From Pseudomonadota bacterium (lineage in GTDB: Bacteria > Pseudomonadota > Gammaproteobacteria > Steroidobacterales > Woeseiaceae), in assembly GCA_022572185.1 (NCBI GenBank), contig JACZWL010000005.1, forward strand, positions 1 through 64,000: a stretch of 64,000 bases of DNA, read 5' to 3'. The notes beneath the pieces are model-generated. The model was not told where the DNA came from. It saw only the letters and a program-made list of their open reading frames with translations, and did not search any database. The translations under genes were made by a program, and so were the position numbers. Of the stretch, positions 61,981 to 64,000 are shown piece by piece (the stretch's first letter is position 1; each line of letters opens with the position of its first letter).

Positions 61981-63714
61981 CTAGCCCTTGATGATACGCG
62001 GCAGAATCAGCTGGTGGCGCGGGCAAACGGACTTCGGGTTTTGATAGACAGCACCTGCAAATGCCTGCAGATAGGATCGCAAATCACTCAGGTTGACAAT
62101 TTCGTCAACGAATCCGTGTTGTGCACAATACAGTGGGTCTGACGTGTCGCGATAGCGTTGCGCCAGCTCATTCATCTTTTCGATGATGGGTTCCAGCGGC
62201 CGTCCGGCGTCTTTCTCCTTGACTGCGCGCCGCGCATAAGTTGCAACAGCGGCAGTTTCACCGTGCATCACGGCGATTTCGGTTGCCGCCGTACCGAGCG
62301 TAAACGCATTGTGGCGATTGGCGGTCGGACCACCGAGCACATAGTGGGCGGCAGCACTGCCTTTCCTCAGTACGACGAGCATCAGCGCCACTTCTGTCTG
62401 CTGGATAGAATAAATCAGTGACTGCCCGAGTCCGAGCAGCTCGGCCCGCTCGGCTGTGTCGCCGACGTCGATGCCTGTGGTGTCCTGAAACCAGATCATC
62501 GGCACCCGGTCGCGGCCGCAGAGAGTCACGAACTCGTTCATCTTGATGAGTCCCTGACGATACAGCTTGCCGCCTATGCCGGGATAGTCACCGTACTCGG
62601 GGTAGCCTTTGCCGAGAAAACCCTGCCGGTTGCCAATGCAGCCGACAAGCATGCCGTCGATTTTGCAGAGACCGGTGTACATCTCCGGTCCGTAATCCGG
62701 ACGAAACTCCATGTGTTCGCTGCCGTCGACGAGCCGGGCAAGGATCTGATCGAAGTCGTACACCTCCTTCTGGTTGAAGGGCAACAGACTGTAGACATCT
62801 TCTGCCGGAAACTTAGGTGCAGCCGGTTCGGCGACGCGGAAGAATTCCGGTGCGTAGGCGGGTATGCCCTTCATGTATTCCTTGATGCCGTCCAAAACCC
62901 CGGTCTCTTCTTCATAGACGTGCGAGAAGAACCCGGTATGGTCGTAATGCGTCTCTACATTACCGGGTGGGCGGCCGGTAAATTCTTTGGTTTTGGCAAT
63001 AATCTCTTCCAGCATTTCTGCATCGAAGCCACCGCGCGGCGCCATACCGGAGACAATACCGACGCCGCCGACCGCTATGTTGGCATCCTTATGTGCCAAC
63101 AAAATCGTGGGACTGATGCTCTGATAGCCGCCGCCTGCCGGATTGGTGCCGTAAATTCCCGCCAGCACCGGGACGCCGGCCTGCTCGAGTTCGGCATGTC
63201 GAAAAAATGGTGTGCCCGCGCCACGACGATTGGCGTAGAACTTCTCCTGCTCGGGAAGTTTCGCGCCGCTGCAATTGACCAGCCAGACCAGCGGAATATT
63301 CAGCCGCATTGCCAGATCTGTCACGCGCAGGATGTTTTCAGACTGCCCGGGCAACCATGCGCCGGCCATGAACTTATTGTCGAAACCGATGACCACGGCC
63401 CAGCGTCCCTCAATCTTTGCGAGGCCATCGATGACGTTGGTCGTGCCCTCAGCGTTATCGAGCGGGTTGTACAGGGTGTGCAACGGTCTCCAGCTGCCCT
63501 CATCGACGAGATACTCGAGTCGCTGCCAGACCGTCATCCATCCGCGTGCGTTGATCTTCTCGGTCGGAAAACCAACTTCCTCGACCTTTTTCTTTTCACT
63601 ATCGATTGCGGCCTCGGTCTCCCGCAACTTTGCCAGGCTTTCGGCGGCGCGCTTGATGCGCCCGGCCTTCAGCTCTTTGCCGAATTCATCCATGTGCTCG
63701 AAATAAGGTCTCAT
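61981..63714 (-). CDS. Acyl-CoA carboxyltransferase, glutaconyl-CoA decarboxylase alpha-like (GcdA type)
   Basis: A 577-residue carboxyltransferase with two crotonase-type halves. It matches the glutaconyl-CoA decarboxylase alpha subunit from end to end: GSWRPLHTLYNPLDN near residue 73, LVWLVNCSGAKLPEQEKFY near 140, RRGAGTPFFRHAEL near 162, AGIYGTNPAGGGYQSISPT near 185, ARLVDGSEHMEF near 320, IGGKLYRQGLIKMNEFVTLC near 380 and WFQDTTGIDVGDTAERAELLGLGQSLIYSIQ in parts near 410. The longer acetyl/propionyl-CoA carboxylase beta subunits differ in the N-terminal region. Known GcdA moves CO2 from glutaconyl-CoA to biotin in a Na+-pumping complex; GcdB, GcdC and GcdD are not in the window. Lies 15 bases downstream of an acyl-CoA dehydrogenase gene. 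Confidence 0.9.
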   Translation of the reverse strand: MRPYFEHMDEFGKELKAGRIKRAAESLAKLRETEAAIDSEKKKVEEVGFPTEKINARGWMTVWQRLEYLVDEGSWRPLHTLYNPLDNAEGTTNVIDGLAKIEGRWAVVIGFDNKFMAGAWLPGQSENILRVTDLAMRLNIPLVWLVNCSGAKLPEQEKFYANRRGAGTPFFRHAELEQAGVPVLAGIYGTNPAGGGYQSISPTILLAHKDANIAVGGVGIVSGMAPRGGFDAEMLEEIIAKTKEFTGRPPGNVETHYDHTGFFSHVYEEETGVLDGIKEYMKGIPAYAPEFFRVAEPAAPKFPAEDVYSLLPFNQKEVYDFDQILARLVDGSEHMEFRPDYGPEMYTGLCKIDGMLVGCIGNRQGFLGKGYPEYGDYPGIGGKLYRQGLIKMNEFVTLCGRDRVPMIWFQDTTGIDVGDTAERAELLGLGQSLIYSIQQTEVALMLVVLRKGSAAAHYVLGGPTANRHNAFTLGTAATEIAVMHGETAAVATYARRAVKEKDAGRPLEPIIEKMNELAQRYRDTSDPLYCAQHGFVDEIVNLSDLRSYLQAFAGAVYQNPKSVCPRHQLILPRIIKG

Positions 63715-63729
63715 TCGTCTGTACCCCGG

Positions 63730-64000
63730 TTAGCGATTGGGGGCAAAACCGCAGGCCACACTGGAGATGATCATTTTCTGCACGTTGGACGTTCCTTCGA
63801 CAATCTGCAGTGATTTTGCGTCACGATAGAAGCGCTCCGCAGGGTATTCGGTCGAATAGCCGTAAGATCCGAAAATCTTCATGCACTCGTTGGCGGCGTG
63901 GACGGCGGCCTCGGAGGCCGCAAGTTTTGCGACGGAGGTTTCATACTGATTCGGTCGGTTCTGATCCTTGAGCCACGCAGCCCGATAGACCAGTAGCCTG
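63730..64000 (-). CDS. Acyl-CoA dehydrogenase, C-terminal part
   Basis: The last 90 or so codons of a gene that starts outside the window. Seen: YRAAWLKDQNRPNQYETSVA-type helix, NECMKIFGSYGYSTEYPAER and YRDAKSLQIVEGTSNVQK, the C-terminal helical bundle of FAD-dependent acyl-CoA dehydrogenases (FGxYGY and the RDA-xxxxIxEGTxxxQ block). Flavin oxidises a Cα-Cβ bond of acyl-CoA. The catalytic Glu lies in the part outside. It is separated by only 15 bases from the GcdA-type gene; in anaerobes a glutaryl-CoA dehydrogenase is found with GcdA, so the substrate may be glutaryl-CoA (inference). Confidence 0.92.
   Translation of the reverse strand, partial: RLLVYRAAWLKDQNRPNQYETSVAKLAASEAAVHAANECMKIFGSYGYSTEYPAERFYRDAKSLQIVEGTSNVQKMIISSVACGFAPNR

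Overview
The window looks like the chromosome of a free-living, aerobic Gammaproteobacterium with a moderately high G+C content. The gene order smg-dprA / def-fmt-rsmB-DUF4390-ntrY-ntrX is a gammaproteobacterial arrangement. The proteobacterial dedicated sortase system (46-49.5 kb) is known mainly from marine members of that class. A Woeseiales-like marine sediment lineage would fit, but that is inference; no rRNA or tRNA gene was found to fix the taxonomy. Intergenic regions repeatedly carry palindromic REP-like elements, which also fits.

Layout. 0-5.6 kb (mostly minus): end of a DapA-family aldolase gene, a large secreted subtilisin-like protease, an AhpD-like peroxidase-family protein, hemF and tsaC. 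5.6-5.8 kb: a REP-like inverted pair that runs into a 13-bp tandem repeat. 5.9-11.3 kb (minus): topA, smg, dprA and a LysM lipoprotein. 11.5-18.6 kb (plus): def, fmt, rsmB, DUF4390, ntrY and an NtrX-like regulator that lacks the sigma54-contact loop. 18.9-24.7 kb (minus): a CapA-like lipoprotein, a SPOR protein, argS and priA. 24.9-26.7 kb (plus): an ECF-sigma operon with DUF3619- and DUF3106-type proteins. 26.8-29.6 kb (minus): a three-gene proton-translocating transhydrogenase. 29.9-35.8 kb: HNH nuclease overlapping a FEN-type exonuclease, fructosamine kinase, VOC protein, ferrochelatase and two envelope proteins. 36-43.7 kb: AGCS symporter with an inserted domain, thiolase, MATE pump, DUF924, two small lipoproteins, an SDR with an altered active site and an encapsulated-ferritin-like protein. 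43.8-49.5 kb: a divergent sortase locus (histidine kinase and regulator on minus, VIT/VWA target and class GN-type sortase on plus). 49.6-56.4 kb: NUDIX hydrolase, two more MATE pumps, DUF962, an OmpA-like lipoprotein, small unknowns, a lone receiver protein and two apparent gene remnants. 56.4-61.9 kb: an 1835-residue hybrid sensor kinase with duplicated periplasmic binding domains. 62-64 kb (minus): a glutaconyl-CoA-decarboxylase-alpha-like carboxyltransferase and the end of an acyl-CoA dehydrogenase gene.

How the genes work together. Translation start and end (def, fmt, rsmB, argS, tsaC), haem synthesis (hemF, hemH), DNA topology, restart and uptake (topA, priA, dprA) and NADPH supply (pntAA-AB-B) make up the core. 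The accessory interest is at the cell surface and in signalling: a self-contained sortase locus with its own two-component system, the multi-sensor hybrid kinase next to an orphan receiver, an NtrYX pair rebuilt on the regulator side, and an ECF sigma operon of unknown stimulus. Start codons were moved from the longest open frame wherever a Shine-Dalgarno sequence, a lipobox or a gene overlap supported a shorter gene; each case is explained in its entry.
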